53,517 nucleotides of DNA from a virus, in the IMG/VR virus record IMGVR_UViG_3300036845_000533, positions 1 to 53,517 of that record; one strand, given 5' to 3'. Numbering within the stretch: the first letter of the stretch is position 1; each line of letters begins with the position of its first letter. Below are positions 29,598-39,175 of the stretch, piece after piece. The position numbers were made by a program, and so were the translations under genes. The notes beneath the pieces were generated by a model. The model saw only the letters and a program-made list of their open reading frames with translations. It made no database searches and had not been told where the DNA came from.

Positions 29598-32500
29598 GTG
29601 GTGTAGATAGCTCCTGACGTGATACGCGCCGTCCCGCCAGCCGTGGAAAGGGTATATTGCTGCGTGCCGTCCGGAAATACATCTCCTCCCGTCGTAGCAA
29701 TGATGGTGTTGTTGGGGCCGATGTTGAAGACCAGCAGTCCGCCCTGATAGTCCCCGAGGCGCGGGAGCGTAATCGTCACGTCATTGGCCGAGGTATCCAC
29801 GCGGATCACCTGATCGCTGATCGCAACGGCGAACGGCCCTGCGCCGGGCCCCACGGTCCGGACCGGCACGGCGAACACCCAGCAGGGCCGGATGGGCGCT
29901 CCCAAACTGCTGAAGTTGTTATTCGCATCGACCGTCGCGATCTCGAAGATCATTTCCTGATTCTGATAAGCCGTGATCGGAATGGTTCCGATCACGCTCT
30001 TGGCCGTGGCCTGGGTGTTAGCTATGGACATGGTGGGCAGATCGTAGCTGTAGGTACTGGCGACAATGAAAAACGTCGAGACGTTGCCCGCCGCGCCGCT
30101 GGGGTTGATCTCCCACGCCGGATCAATGGTGAGTGTGGTTGCCGTGTTGCCGGTGATATTCCTTTCCTGCCCGGCGCCGGGACCCTCCCAGATGATGACG
30201 TGATATCCGATCAATCCGTCCGGAGTCAGGCCAGCGGACTGCGAATTGATGAAGAGCGCGTCCCCGATGGTGGTGTCGCTGTTGATATTGGCCTCCGCTA
30301 TCACCACCAGGACGTCATTGACGTTGAAATAGCCACCTTCCGGAGTGGTGACCGTAAAACTCGTGGCGTCATTGGACTCGACCACCGAGTAGTTGATGGC
30401 CTGATCGGTGGCATCTCCAGCCCCATTCATCGCCGTGCCGATGTGGAAGAGGGTGCGGTTCGCAAACTCGTTGACGGTCATCCCCGCCAGATCCACCACG
30501 ATGTTGGTGAGGGTTGCGGAGTTCACCGAACACCCGACCACGCCGAGATTCGCCGCCCAGCGCATGCGCAGGCGGAAGTGATCGAACTTGGGGTCCGGGG
30601 CGCCATACGATGCGCCAGCGCCGGAGGATCCCTGAATGGTGATATTCGCGGACGGCGCGGCTGGCGGTGAGGCGATTTGCGGCTTACCGTAGACCGAACC
30701 CATGTGGTAGATGTCCGGTCCGCAAAACACGTCGTAGCCGATGGAGTTTGGATCCCAGATCACGCCGGTCCACGTGAACTGCCCGTTGCCGCCGGATGGC
30801 ACGGTGAAGGTGGCGATCGCTGAAGCGAGCGAATACAACCCGTTGGCGTCGATGCCATAGAGCACCGCCGCATAGTTGCCCGCCGGTAATGCGCCGCCTG
30901 TCGTGACGGCCTCCGTCGCCGCCGAAGTATCCGGTGCCAGCAGCGTCGGAGAGAAGGAATTCACCGGAGTCGTCGATGTGATGTCAACCAGCAGATCGCT
31001 CGAGTTCGTCCTCTGGGTCAGACCGAGAGTCTCGAAGTCGTGGCCATCCGTCACCGCGCCCGGAATCAGACACCACGGCGCATGCGCCCCGGACGCCACA
31101 ATGGGACCGGCTGGCACCCACTCCGACGCTACCAGCGCTGCATTGACGGCGCGGATCTGCACGATGTAGGAGATTCCATCGACCACGCCGCCGATCACCA
31201 CCTGCGTGACGCCCGGATTGATCGAAGTTAAGCCGGTCCACGGTGGATGCGGCTCCAGAATGTAATCCGCACTGGTCACGGCGTTGGTGGGAGAGGGCGT
31301 AACCGTTGCCGTGCTCGTTCCCGAAATGGCCGTAATCGTGAAGATCAGCGGCGGCGACGCACTTTTAACCGTCAGCGTGGCGGAAATATAGGCGTAAACG
31401 AGAACCGGATCCGAAAAGGTTGCGTTGCCCAGCCGGTCAATCGACACGGTGCCTTGAGTAACGGTCGCATAGTACTGCTGATACTCGATTTCGATATGAC
31501 CGCCCTGCAGTACATAGCCATCGGCCGGCGCAGTCCAGCTCACGAGAACGGTATCGTGAATGGCTCCATTGACGACGACGGTGGTGGAGTAATCGCTTTC
31601 CAGTTCGACATTGGTAGGTGGCGCGGGATTGTAGGTGCTGGGAAGAACGGCCTGCTGGTAGCCTTGCGCGGTGAGTTCTTCGATGGGATTCCAGTCGTAA
31701 ACGGAACTATCGGTTTCCTGCACGTCGGCGCTGACGCCCAGCATAATCACTGGCGCCGACCCTCCCGGCACCGTCTGTTCAGTGGAGGTAAAGCGGAGCG
31801 CAGTAACTTCGAGAGTCTTGGGTGGGTTCGGGGAGTTACCCCAGCCGAAGAACGGTATCGTGACCTGAATGACATCCAGCACGGCCATGGCATATCCAGC
31901 CAGATTGAAACTCAGGGTTCCGGTGCCGAATTGCCGCCGCCGCAGAAGTTCGATCTTGCAGATGCGCTGGGCCATCGAAGACGAGATGGTAAACGGAAGC
32001 TGGATGTCGAGCCAGCGGCGGATGTTCAGATCCTGAGAGAGATTGATGTCCTGATAATGCTGCTCCCAGGCCGATGGACTGGTGTCCGGTTCTTGTCCAA
32101 TGCTATTGGTAAGCGCAACGTAGCCGTAGCCGTCATAAGTCGTCTGGTCGCCGGAAAGATAGTTGAAGGTCGAAGACCAGGACGACAATCCCGAAACGGG
32201 CGGACCCAAGGTATAGCCGTGCGTCGAATCCTGCGCGTAAGGAGGAATATCGCCGGGTTGCCAGTCATTGTCCGGCGAAACATACATGCCCTTGACGCCG
32301 TTGTAGAGATCACGCAGGGAAACGGTAGGCTTCCAGCGCATGGGGCCTGCCATTTGTCCCATGGTCGGCGCAGGATAAGGCGTGGCCCCATACCAGACGC
32401 CGGGCCAGATGATCCACTGGCCCGCCGAATAAGTAATCTTGCCCGCGCAGCTGGTCAGGAGATTTTGCAGGATCCGGCCACGCCCCAGAGACAGATCAAA

Positions 32501-33688
32501 GTGACCATTGCAGCTATAGCGCGGTTCCGTGCTGCCGTCTGCCAGCGGAACCGCCTCATCGCAGTGATTGGCTGCCGTAATCAGCGGCGCAGTCGGGACC
32601 TCGGTCTGATAGGTCGCCGCGAAGCCATAGGTGGTGTTCATCAGGTAGTCGGCGATGCAGAGCGCGGCGTTCTCGGTATAACCGACCGGCCCGCGCGGAT
32701 CGGTGATGTTGTTCTTGCCGTGGATCAGGAAGCTGATCGAAGGAATGCCTCCGGAGAAGGCTTGCTGATTATAAGTCATGCGAATCATCGCGCAGGCTTT
32801 GCCCTGGAGGATGTGGTCTGCGGTCCACGGATTGACGGGGTTCGTGATGATGTCGTTCAGATCTCCGCCGTTGGGGGTGCCGGACGTCATGCCTATGAAG
32901 GTGCTGGTCTGATTGCCGAGTAGAACCTCCATGTAGATGTTGTTGCCATAGTTCGGCCAGACGGTGTTCACCTGGCCGCCCGGCCCCAGCGTTGTATCGA
33001 GGCCTCCGCAGAGATACTGGAAGGTCATGTAACTCGGGGTGGCCGGGTAATGAATCGGGTTGAAAATCTTATATTTGCCATTCAGCGGCTTGCCGGAGAC
33101 AGCCGTCACATTGCTGATCCAAACCTGATCCCCATCCAATAAGAGCGGGATGTCGCCGCCACTGGTTTTCGTGGTAACGGTCACCACACCCTGGGCGCGA
33201 ACAATGCTCGCGATCGCAACCACCTGCTGGGTCGGTGTGAAACTGTTGCCGATGGTGACGAAGGGGCCGGGATTGCCAGAGCCATCATTGCGGCTTAACT
33301 GGACTTGCTGCTTGTCGAACAGAAGCCGGTCCACAGACTGGATCTCGTGCGCAGCCAGAACGATCACCATATCCAGGTACTTATCGTTTGAGCCGAATTC
33401 ATTGATGAAAACGATGGTGCCGCCCACCGCGCATTGGCCGTAACAGATATCCCACGCCTTAACCGGATTGCGGCTGGCGAAGGTGACCCCGGGCGTCGCG
33501 GTGGCGCTCGAAAGCAGGGTTCCGAGCCCCGAGAGCAGCATCCCGGCACCGGAAGTCACCAATGCGCTCAGAATCAGGGCCGTCATAGAACCAACGGCAA
33601 TCGCACCGATTCCGCCCGAAGCCACCACAATCGCCACGGCGGCGATGATTTCCAGACCGCCAATAATGATCGAAGCGAACTTGGACAC
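29594..33688 (-). CDS. Central tail hub protein (gpJ-like)
   Basis: A 1364-residue protein with the size and position of the central tail hub. The start is GTG 33688. The N-terminus has a hydrophobic, Gly-rich segment (IIIGGLEIIAAVAIVVASGG) like the membrane-related segment at the tail tip. Then come NPVKAWDICYGQCAVGGTIV and SISFLIHGKNNITDPRGPVG with ENAALCIADYLMNTTYGF, the core pattern of phage tail tip attachment proteins. Further on are fibronectin-like domains (NVELESDYSTTVVVNGAIHD). It caps the tube, binds the NlpC/P60-like protein and carries the fibres. Confidence 0.85.
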   Translation of the reverse strand: MSKFASIIIGGLEIIAAVAIVVASGGIGAIAVGSMTALILSALVTSGAGMLLSGLGTLLSSATATPGVTFASRNPVKAWDICYGQCAVGGTIVFINEFGSNDKYLDMVIVLAAHEIQSVDRLLFDKQQVQLSRNDGSGNPGPFVTIGNSFTPTQQVVAIASIVRAQGVVTVTTKTSGGDIPLLLDGDQVWISNVTAVSGKPLNGKYKIFNPIHYPATPSYMTFQYLCGGLDTTLGPGGQVNTVWPNYGNNIYMEVLLGNQTSTFIGMTSGTPNGGDLNDIITNPVNPWTADHILQGKACAMIRMTYNQQAFSGGIPSISFLIHGKNNITDPRGPVGYTENAALCIADYLMNTTYGFAATYQTEVPTAPLITAANHCDEAVPLADGSTEPRYSCNGHFDLSLGRGRILQNLLTSCAGKITYSAGQWIIWPGVWYGATPYPAPTMGQMAGPMRWKPTVSLRDLYNGVKGMYVSPDNDWQPGDIPPYAQDSTHGYTLGPPVSGLSSWSSTFNYLSGDQTTYDGYGYVALTNSIGQEPDTSPSAWEQHYQDINLSQDLNIRRWLDIQLPFTISSSMAQRICKIELLRRRQFGTGTLSFNLAGYAMAVLDVIQVTIPFFGWGNSPNPPKTLEVTALRFTSTEQTVPGGSAPVIMLGVSADVQETDSSVYDWNPIEELTAQGYQQAVLPSTYNPAPPTNVELESDYSTTVVVNGAIHDTVLVSWTAPADGYVLQGGHIEIEYQQYYATVTQGTVSIDRLGNATFSDPVLVYAYISATLTVKSASPPLIFTITAISGTSTATVTPSPTNAVTSADYILEPHPPWTGLTSINPGVTQVVIGGVVDGISYIVQIRAVNAALVASEWVPAGPIVASGAHAPWCLIPGAVTDGHDFETLGLTQRTNSSDLLVDITSTTPVNSFSPTLLAPDTSAATEAVTTGGALPAGNYAAVLYGIDANGLYSLASAIATFTVPSGGNGQFTWTGVIWDPNSIGYDVFCGPDIYHMGSVYGKPQIASPPAAPSANITIQGSSGAGASYGAPDPKFDHFRLRMRWAANLGVVGCSVNSATLTNIVVDLAGMTVNEFANRTLFHIGTAMNGAGDATDQAINYSVVESNDATSFTVTTPEGGYFNVNDVLVVIAEANINSDTTIGDALFINSQSAGLTPDGLIGYHVIIWEGPGAGQERNITGNTATTLTIDPAWEINPSGAAGNVSTFFIVASTYSYDLPTMSIANTQATAKSVIGTIPITAYQNQEMIFEIATVDANNNFSSLGAPIRPCWVFAVPVRTVGPGAGPFAVAISDQVIRVDTSANDVTITLPRLGDYQGGLLVFNIGPNNTIIATTGGDVFPDGTQQYTLSTAGGTARITSGAIYTT

Positions 33689-33694
33689 GGAAAG

Positions 33695-34138
33695 TTAAAC
33701 TCTCCAGCCACGCGCGATGCGCGCCAGCGGAACCCATGCCAGGCCGACCTTGGCGGGAGTAACGATCTCGCGGCCATTGAGATCCATGATGCCCATGGAG
33801 TAGCCGCTGCCGCGCCGGATCAGGGCCACGTCCCCGCGCTGCATGCGCAACGGATCGACTTCCGGCATCTGGTGGTCCCCGCAGACCTTCTCAACCAGAG
33901 CCATCACCGACGTGCTTCCGACATGTTCCCGCACCAGATGGAGCGCCTCGGTGCGGTTCCGGTAGCGGCCCCGGACCCAGTCGGCCATGTCTCGTCCAGT
34001 CATCGCCAGGACGGCATCGCAAGTAAACAGACCGCAATCGAGGAGGCCATAAGCGAACCACTTCGACCGGCTCCCTTCGAGAAATACATCCAGACGGGAC
34101 GGCCAGTCCCACAGCCGGACCAGACCCTCATCAGGCAT
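33695..34138 (-). CDS. NlpC/P60-like (DUF6950) tail protein
   Basis: A 147-residue protein related to the DUF6950/NlpC-like tail-tip family. The key segment is FAYGLLDCGLFTCDAVLAMT, containing the presumed nucleophile cysteine of the papain-like fold; LRMQRGDVALIRRGSGYSMG and MGIMDLNGRE follow, and the end is WVPLARIARGWRV. It is encoded directly before the hub gene, as the endopeptidase of lambda-type tails is. It could cut peptidoglycan during entry. No catalytic histidine is obvious to me, so activity is uncertain. Confidence 0.75.
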   Translation of the reverse strand: MPDEGLVRLWDWPSRLDVFLEGSRSKWFAYGLLDCGLFTCDAVLAMTGRDMADWVRGRYRNRTEALHLVREHVGSTSVMALVEKVCGDHQMPEVDPLRMQRGDVALIRRGSGYSMGIMDLNGREIVTPAKVGLAWVPLARIARGWRV

Positions 34139-34730
34139 TGTAGGAACTCATGGGAGTGGCACCGAAATAAATGGTGGTTTCGATGAGTCCCTGCACGAAT
34201 TCAAGGCCCGTATCGCCGGGATAATCGAGCTGCTGATCGTCGTTGGTGTAGCGCCGCGCCGCGACGACATTCAAAATCACCAGCTTGTTCTCGCACGCGA
34301 TGGTGATGACCGCGCTCTGACCGGCCACGTCGATCGTGGGCTGATCCATGTAGCCCACGAAGATCGGGATGGGCGTGTCGACGAAAACCCCTGCGGCGGT
34401 GAAAAAGCCCAGATAAACCGTGACTGGCGCGCCCAACGAAAACTCAGTGAGGACTTCAGTGAGCAGGTTTGTGTCGACGCCGCTGAGCGTGAGTGTGATT
34501 CCCCGCGCGTTCACGCTCGAACCCTCTTCGATGGCCGAAAGCGAGCCCATCGTGCCAATCCCGCTGTAGGTATGCGCGGTTGAAGCACCTGCGGCGGTAA
34601 ATGTGATCTGGCCCCAGCCGGTCCACAGATACACCGGCCCGCTCGTAAACGTAGCTGCAAGAAAGATCGCCGGATAAACCACGTTGGACTGGCAGGCATC
34701 GAGCATGGCGGTGGATAACTGGCGCGGCAT
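34131..34730 (-). CDS. Tail-tip protein (DUF2163-like)
   Basis: A 199-residue protein starting MPRQLSTAMLDACQSNVVYP, with a beta-rich middle (ITLTLSGVDTNLLTEVLTEF, APVTVYLGFFTAAGVFVDTP, IPIFVGYMDQPTIDV). The N-terminal part (LFLAATFTSGPVYLWTGWG) matches phage proteins of the DUF2163 kind that sit between distal tail protein and hub. It overlaps the next gene by 8 bp. Confidence 0.7.
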   Translation of the reverse strand: MPRQLSTAMLDACQSNVVYPAIFLAATFTSGPVYLWTGWGQITFTAAGASTAHTYSGIGTMGSLSAIEEGSSVNARGITLTLSGVDTNLLTEVLTEFSLGAPVTVYLGFFTAAGVFVDTPIPIFVGYMDQPTIDVAGQSAVITIACENKLVILNVVAARRYTNDDQQLDYPGDTGLEFVQGLIETTIYFGATPMSSYNA

Positions 34731-35324
34731 TCAGATAGCCTCCCGGAAGTCGACATTGAACCCGTATACTCTCTGCAGCCCGAGCGACCAGGAGCGCTTG
34801 GCATCCTTGAGACACCAGAGCCCGACGCAGTTCTGGAGAACCACCGCCGCTCCGCTGGGGATCGACTCCCGGATATTGGGCCAGATGGTCAATGCGCCGT
34901 TAGCCTCCGACGTGACGCGGTACATGCGGTATCCGATCTGAATCAGATCTCCGACCCTCAGTGCGCCGCCAGGAATGTTTAGTGTGAGGTTATACCCGCT
35001 CGCGGCGGTAGCGGCCACCGTGGGCGATCCGCTATAGCCGGACTGCGGAGCCGTGAAACGCGGGTCGCCCAACTGGAAACAACCGGTCTGACCTTGCAGA
35101 GATTCGAGGAACGCAATCCACTGCTGGGCCGGATTCCCACGCAGCGGTGGCAACTGGAAGGAACCTTCGAGCCACGAAGAGTTCCAGTTCTGAAGCTGGA
35201 GTTGCCCTGTGAAGGGCGAAACGGAGGTTGCCACCGCATCGTAAGCCGTCCAGTCGATATTGGCCGGGGCGGGAGGATAGCTCGGGAACGGAAAGATCGT
35301 ACGATTGTTGAATGTCACCGGCAT
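34731..35324 (-). CDS. Distal tail protein candidate (DUF2460/Dit-like)
   Basis: A 197-residue protein: MPVTFNNRTIFPFPSYPP, NWNSSWLEGSFQLPPLRGNP, QWIAFLESLQGQTGCFQLGD, and GALRVGDLIQIGYRMYRVTS. The RVGDxIxIG and FLxSLxGxxGxFxLGDP patterns are typical of siphovirus distal tail proteins. It lies between the tape measure and the hub genes, the correct place for Dit. Confidence 0.75.
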   Translation of the reverse strand: MPVTFNNRTIFPFPSYPPAPANIDWTAYDAVATSVSPFTGQLQLQNWNSSWLEGSFQLPPLRGNPAQQWIAFLESLQGQTGCFQLGDPRFTAPQSGYSGSPTVAATAASGYNLTLNIPGGALRVGDLIQIGYRMYRVTSEANGALTIWPNIRESIPSGAAVVLQNCVGLWCLKDAKRSWSLGLQRVYGFNVDFREAI

Positions 35325-35332
35325 AAGATCAA

Positions 35333-38300
35333 CTACTGCGGACTGCGCTTCTGGAACTCAACCTGTACCGCCAGCGCATTGGAGACGCTGGCATTGTGTG
35401 CGGCGATGAGACCTTGCCGGGTGCGCTGCTCGGTCAGCACCGGATCGGTGCCGCGGTTGTCCTGAACGATGGTGTAATTGACGGCTCCGCCACCGCCGGA
35501 GGCTCCATTCGGGACCACGCGCCCGGGCACGGCGGGAATGAACTTCTCCGGACCGCGCTCTCCGACCGTGTAGCCCATACCGGCGTCGACGTCGCCGCCC
35601 GCCGCCATTGGCGTAAAGACGCTCGAGACGGCTTCCGTTGCGGCCCCGCCACCACTCGCGGCAAACTGACTCCCTACCGCTACGCCCGCCCCCCCAAGGC
35701 CCGCACCGATAGCGCCCCACGGCAAATTGGGAATCGTGGGAACAGGGAAGCCGATCGGAGGCGCGCCCACGGACGACTGCGGGTTGGTCGAGAAGCCGGT
35801 CTCAGCGATCTGGACCCAGAACGCTCCCTGCGGCGTCTGCCCGTCCTGCTTCCAGCTGGCCAGAATTTGCGCCGCGGACTTCTGCCCGATGCCAGGAAGA
35901 CTGCCGGCGTCGATATGGCCTGCCGGGTGTCCGTGCGCGCCGACTGGAAAGCCGGGGATGTTCGGCCAGTGCCTGTGAATCCAGGGACCGAGCTGCCCCA
36001 GAGCGTGACCGGCTTGCTGACGGATGGTGGCGCGGACCATCTCCTCGCCAATGTCCTTAAACATCTTTCCCCAGCCGGCTTTCTGCCCGGTCATCGCCTT
36101 GGTTAAGGAATCGCTGAACCTGTTGAGGCTGTCCTCGAGCGACCGGTAGATGATCTGCGCAGTCGTCTCGCCTTCGCGCTGCATCTCCAGGAAGAACGCG
36201 CGCACGCCGTCCTGAAGCCGTCCCATGGCCAGAGCCTGCTGCGCCATCGTCTGGAGCCGCTCGTCTTCGAGCTTTTTCAGGGAGAGCGTCGTCTCAAGGG
36301 TGCCTTTGCCCGCGTCCTCGATGTCATGCAGCGCGGCGATCTCTTTGTCGAGAGCTTCCAGCCGGTCCTTATACGCCATGCCGGTCGCCAGCGCGTCATG
36401 GAGGATCTGTGCCTGATGCTTACTCTCGTCGAGGGCTGCGGTGGCCGCGATGACGCCTTCCGTGTCCGGCCCGTATTGATTCCGCTGGCGCATCTGCGCA
36501 TATTTTGCGTCGAGCGTCGCTTTCCGGACGGCCTCCGCGCCCTCCATCTCCGCGGCGCTAATGGCTTCGGTCGACGAGATCTCCAGATTCAGACTGAGCA
36601 ACTCTCCCTTCAGCGCCGCAGCGTTGCGCAGCTCGTTGAGCCGGATCATATCCGCGATCTCTTCGGCGCTGGCGTGCTTGCGGAATAACTGGTAAGCCTC
36701 GTAAGCCAGCCGGATGTGCTCGATCGCCGCCGCGCCTTTACCCTGCGCATCGTAGATGGCCTGCTCCACGGAAAGCTGCTCGCGCAGTGCCGCAGTGGCT
36801 GTATTAACCTCGCCGGTGTGCGTGGCTGCCGCCTCTGCGGCCATTTCTCCGCGCACCTTCTCGACATCCGCGGCGCGCGCACCGGCTGCTCCCGGCGCGG
36901 TGTAGTCCGTTCCGAACCGCTCCATGAGACGGCCTTCGATCTTGGCTGCGGTCTCGGCGTCGTAGCCCTTGCCGATCGCGGCGTTGAGCAACTGCTGCGC
37001 GGCGGTCTTTTCGTGGATCGACCGCGTGGTGTTGTCGACCGCGGTCTTCCATTGCGCCTCGCGGTCCAGCAGGACTTTCCCTTCCGCATCGGCGCGGATG
37101 GTGGCTTCATCCTTGGCAGAAAGCGTCGCGCCAGGTCTGGTGAGCTTCAGTTCCTCCTTGGTTTTGGCGACCGCGCGATCGCCCGCCAGACGCATATCTG
37201 CGGCGAGCTTTTCCTGCGGCGTTTTGCCTGCCGTGTACAGCTGCTCGGCGGCTTTGTTCAGATCCTCCTGGCCGCTGAAGAGGGCCTTCTGGCGGATCTT
37301 CACCAGCTCTAGTTCGGCGCTGGCGGCCTTCTTCGCGGCTTCCGCTTCCGCTTCGAGCTGCTTTACGCGCCGGTTCGCCCCCGCCTCAACCGCAGAAGCG
37401 GACTCGAGGCGCATGGCTAAATCGCGCCGCTGCGTCTGCGAGAGGAGACCCGCGTCCTTACTCTCGGCAATGCCCTTGAGACGATCCCTATCCCGTCTGG
37501 CGGCGTCGTCCGCGAGCTGCTGCGCGATGATCTCGGCGCGGCCCCGTGATTCGGCGGCGAGCGCCTTCTGGCCTTCCAGAGTTTCGCGCTGGCGCAACCG
37601 GGCTGCTTCCGCCGCTGCGATCATCGCGTCCGCGGCAATCCGTCTGTTGGTGTCCTCCCAATTCGGCGGCTCAATGGTCCCTCTCTGTTCCATGCCTCCA
37701 ATGCGGGGAATACCCAGCGAGTCCACCCAGGATTTGACGGCACCGGCACCGCGTTTGGCCAGGTCATCAAACAGCGCGGCCACTTCGACGATGCGCACTT
37801 TGGCCTCTTCGGTAAAGGCGCGCAGGCTGTCCAGATTGATTCCCATGGTGAGTTCGGTGGGAATGTCCCGGATGTCTTTCCCGATTTGCAGCAAATCCTT
37901 ATGCAACTGAACCACCTGCTGGCGGGAGATTTTGTCCATCGTCAGGCCATACTCCTGGACGTTCTCGGTAGCCCGGGCGAATCCTGCATCCAGCTCCTCG
38001 AGAGCCTGCCCGGCGCTGGCGCCGAAGGTCTTGGTCGCCAGTTCGGCTTTCTCGATGGGATCCGCCATGGCATCGAACTGTCGCGCAATATTCCCTAGTT
38101 CTTCCGGGCTGGCCGAGCCCGTGGTCGCCTGCATCGCAAGGTAAAGCGAACGGATGTCTTCGAGTTTTTTCCCGCTCAGGGTGGCCGCTGCATCGATCGC
38201 CTCGACCGATTCGATGGGCGTCTTATTGGCCGCGGCGAAGATGGCCTGCTGCTCGATCAGTTTTCCGCGGGCGTTCACGAGGCGGATGGTTTCCTCGGCA

Positions 38301-38722
38301 GCGATACCCGCGGCGATCGCAGCGACGGTAAACGGAGTCGGAGACAGAGCGATGCGCAGTGCCCGGTATCCGTTGACCAGTTGATTTGTAGTGATGGCCG
38401 AAGTGCCGGCGGTGGCGGCGTACTTCGCCATCGCGTTGAGAGCGAGAGTATGCGAGGCGGCCAGCGCAGAGAGCGCTTCCGCGCCGTGCAGCGCGCCCTG
38501 CGCATACTGGCTGAGCGTGCGGCCCGTCGCATCGACATCGCCTGCCAGCCGTTTGACGCCCGTCGAAGCTGTCGCTGCGCCAATAGCGATCTGACGGCCA
38601 GCGATGAGTCCGGCAGCTCCGAACGTCCCCAGCTTCTTGGACGCCCGCTCGGTCTCGGCATCCAGCTTTGAGCTGCGCGCCTCGAAGTCTACCGTGATGA
38701 TCCCAGCGCGCCGCGTTGCCAT
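35333..38722 (-). CDS. Tail tape measure protein
   Basis: A 1129-residue, predominantly helical protein with long coiled-coil tracts (ASAVEAGANRRVKQLEAEAE, ASAELELVKIRQKALFSGQE). The N-terminus carries hydrophobic helices (FTVAAIAAGIAAEETIRLVN). The C-terminus has the tape-measure signature AAGGDVDAGMGYTVGERGPE then KFIPAVPGRVVPN. In lambda about 1.5 A per residue sets the tail length, which would give roughly 170 nm here. A short SLPGIGQKSAAQILASW segment, near residue 945, looks like a helix-hairpin-helix. The gene follows the chaperones and the gp10-like gene. Confidence 0.92.
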   Translation of the reverse strand: MATRRAGIITVDFEARSSKLDAETERASKKLGTFGAAGLIAGRQIAIGAATASTGVKRLAGDVDATGRTLSQYAQGALHGAEALSALAASHTLALNAMAKYAATAGTSAITTNQLVNGYRALRIALSPTPFTVAAIAAGIAAEETIRLVNARGKLIEQQAIFAAANKTPIESVEAIDAAATLSGKKLEDIRSLYLAMQATTGSASPEELGNIARQFDAMADPIEKAELATKTFGASAGQALEELDAGFARATENVQEYGLTMDKISRQQVVQLHKDLLQIGKDIRDIPTELTMGINLDSLRAFTEEAKVRIVEVAALFDDLAKRGAGAVKSWVDSLGIPRIGGMEQRGTIEPPNWEDTNRRIAADAMIAAAEAARLRQRETLEGQKALAAESRGRAEIIAQQLADDAARRDRDRLKGIAESKDAGLLSQTQRRDLAMRLESASAVEAGANRRVKQLEAEAEAAKKAASAELELVKIRQKALFSGQEDLNKAAEQLYTAGKTPQEKLAADMRLAGDRAVAKTKEELKLTRPGATLSAKDEATIRADAEGKVLLDREAQWKTAVDNTTRSIHEKTAAQQLLNAAIGKGYDAETAAKIEGRLMERFGTDYTAPGAAGARAADVEKVRGEMAAEAAATHTGEVNTATAALREQLSVEQAIYDAQGKGAAAIEHIRLAYEAYQLFRKHASAEEIADMIRLNELRNAAALKGELLSLNLEISSTEAISAAEMEGAEAVRKATLDAKYAQMRQRNQYGPDTEGVIAATAALDESKHQAQILHDALATGMAYKDRLEALDKEIAALHDIEDAGKGTLETTLSLKKLEDERLQTMAQQALAMGRLQDGVRAFFLEMQREGETTAQIIYRSLEDSLNRFSDSLTKAMTGQKAGWGKMFKDIGEEMVRATIRQQAGHALGQLGPWIHRHWPNIPGFPVGAHGHPAGHIDAGSLPGIGQKSAAQILASWKQDGQTPQGAFWVQIAETGFSTNPQSSVGAPPIGFPVPTIPNLPWGAIGAGLGGAGVAVGSQFAASGGGAATEAVSSVFTPMAAGGDVDAGMGYTVGERGPEKFIPAVPGRVVPNGASGGGGAVNYTIVQDNRGTDPVLTEQRTRQGLIAAHNASVSNALAVQVEFQKRSPQ

Positions 38723-38726
38723 ATAG

Positions 38727-39170
38727 TTATGTCCGCATCACGCGAACGCCGATCACTTCTGCAAAGGCGTCAATGGCGCGATCCGCACAGGACTCCGCGG
38801 AGCGGCGCATGAATGGATTGGGCATCGTCTTCTTGCCGGAATCCACTCCGCGGTGGCTAACGATGCGATGGCCGTACTCCAGCCAGAGCGCCACCGGACC
38901 GGCATTCCCGTAGCCGGTGGATGCGACGGCGAACCTGTGGTCCTGGCTCACCGCGATGTCGGTTATCAGCGACGCGGCCAGCGGAGGAAAGCGCGACTTC
39001 CCGATTTCTCTTTCCTCCTTGCGCCGCGGAGTGTTGTTCAGCAGTTCCTGCTGGATCACAGCTCCCGCCGCAATAGTGGCAGGCTCAAGACCCTTCGCGA
39101 TGTCGGACGGCACGGCGCGGACCATCTGCTGCGTCTCGACCAGACCGGTAATGCGGAGTTCGTCGCCCAT
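38727..39170 (-). CDS. HK97 gp10-like neck/tail-joining protein
   Basis: ATG 39170 (MGDELRITGLVETQQMVRAV) is preferred; an upstream reading is Arg-rich and lies over the chaperone gene. The 147-residue product has PATIAAGAVIQQELLNNTPR, ALWLEYGHRIV, and MPNPFMRRSAESCADRAIDA, the hallmarks of the HK97 gp10 family (xxWLExGHxxxxxxPNPFMRxA). In HK97 the gene lies between head closure and tail terminator. Here it is placed after the chaperones and just before the tape measure. Confidence 0.75.
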   Translation of the reverse strand: MGDELRITGLVETQQMVRAVPSDIAKGLEPATIAAGAVIQQELLNNTPRRKEEREIGKSRFPPLAASLITDIAVSQDHRFAVASTGYGNAGPVALWLEYGHRIVSHRGVDSGKKTMPNPFMRRSAESCADRAIDAFAEVIGVRVMRT

Positions 39171-39175
39171 GGGTC

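Noticed and set aside
29657-30670. 337-residue plus-strand ORF
   Set aside because: Antisense to the tail hub. No start context or motif.
31247-32923. 558-residue plus-strand ORF
   Set aside because: It is fully antisense to the tail hub gene. His/Arg/Gly-rich composition is typical of a GC-rich shadow frame.
36969-37910. 313-residue plus-strand ORF rich in Ser/Ala/Arg
   Set aside because: Antisense mirror of the helical, charged tape measure coding sequence.
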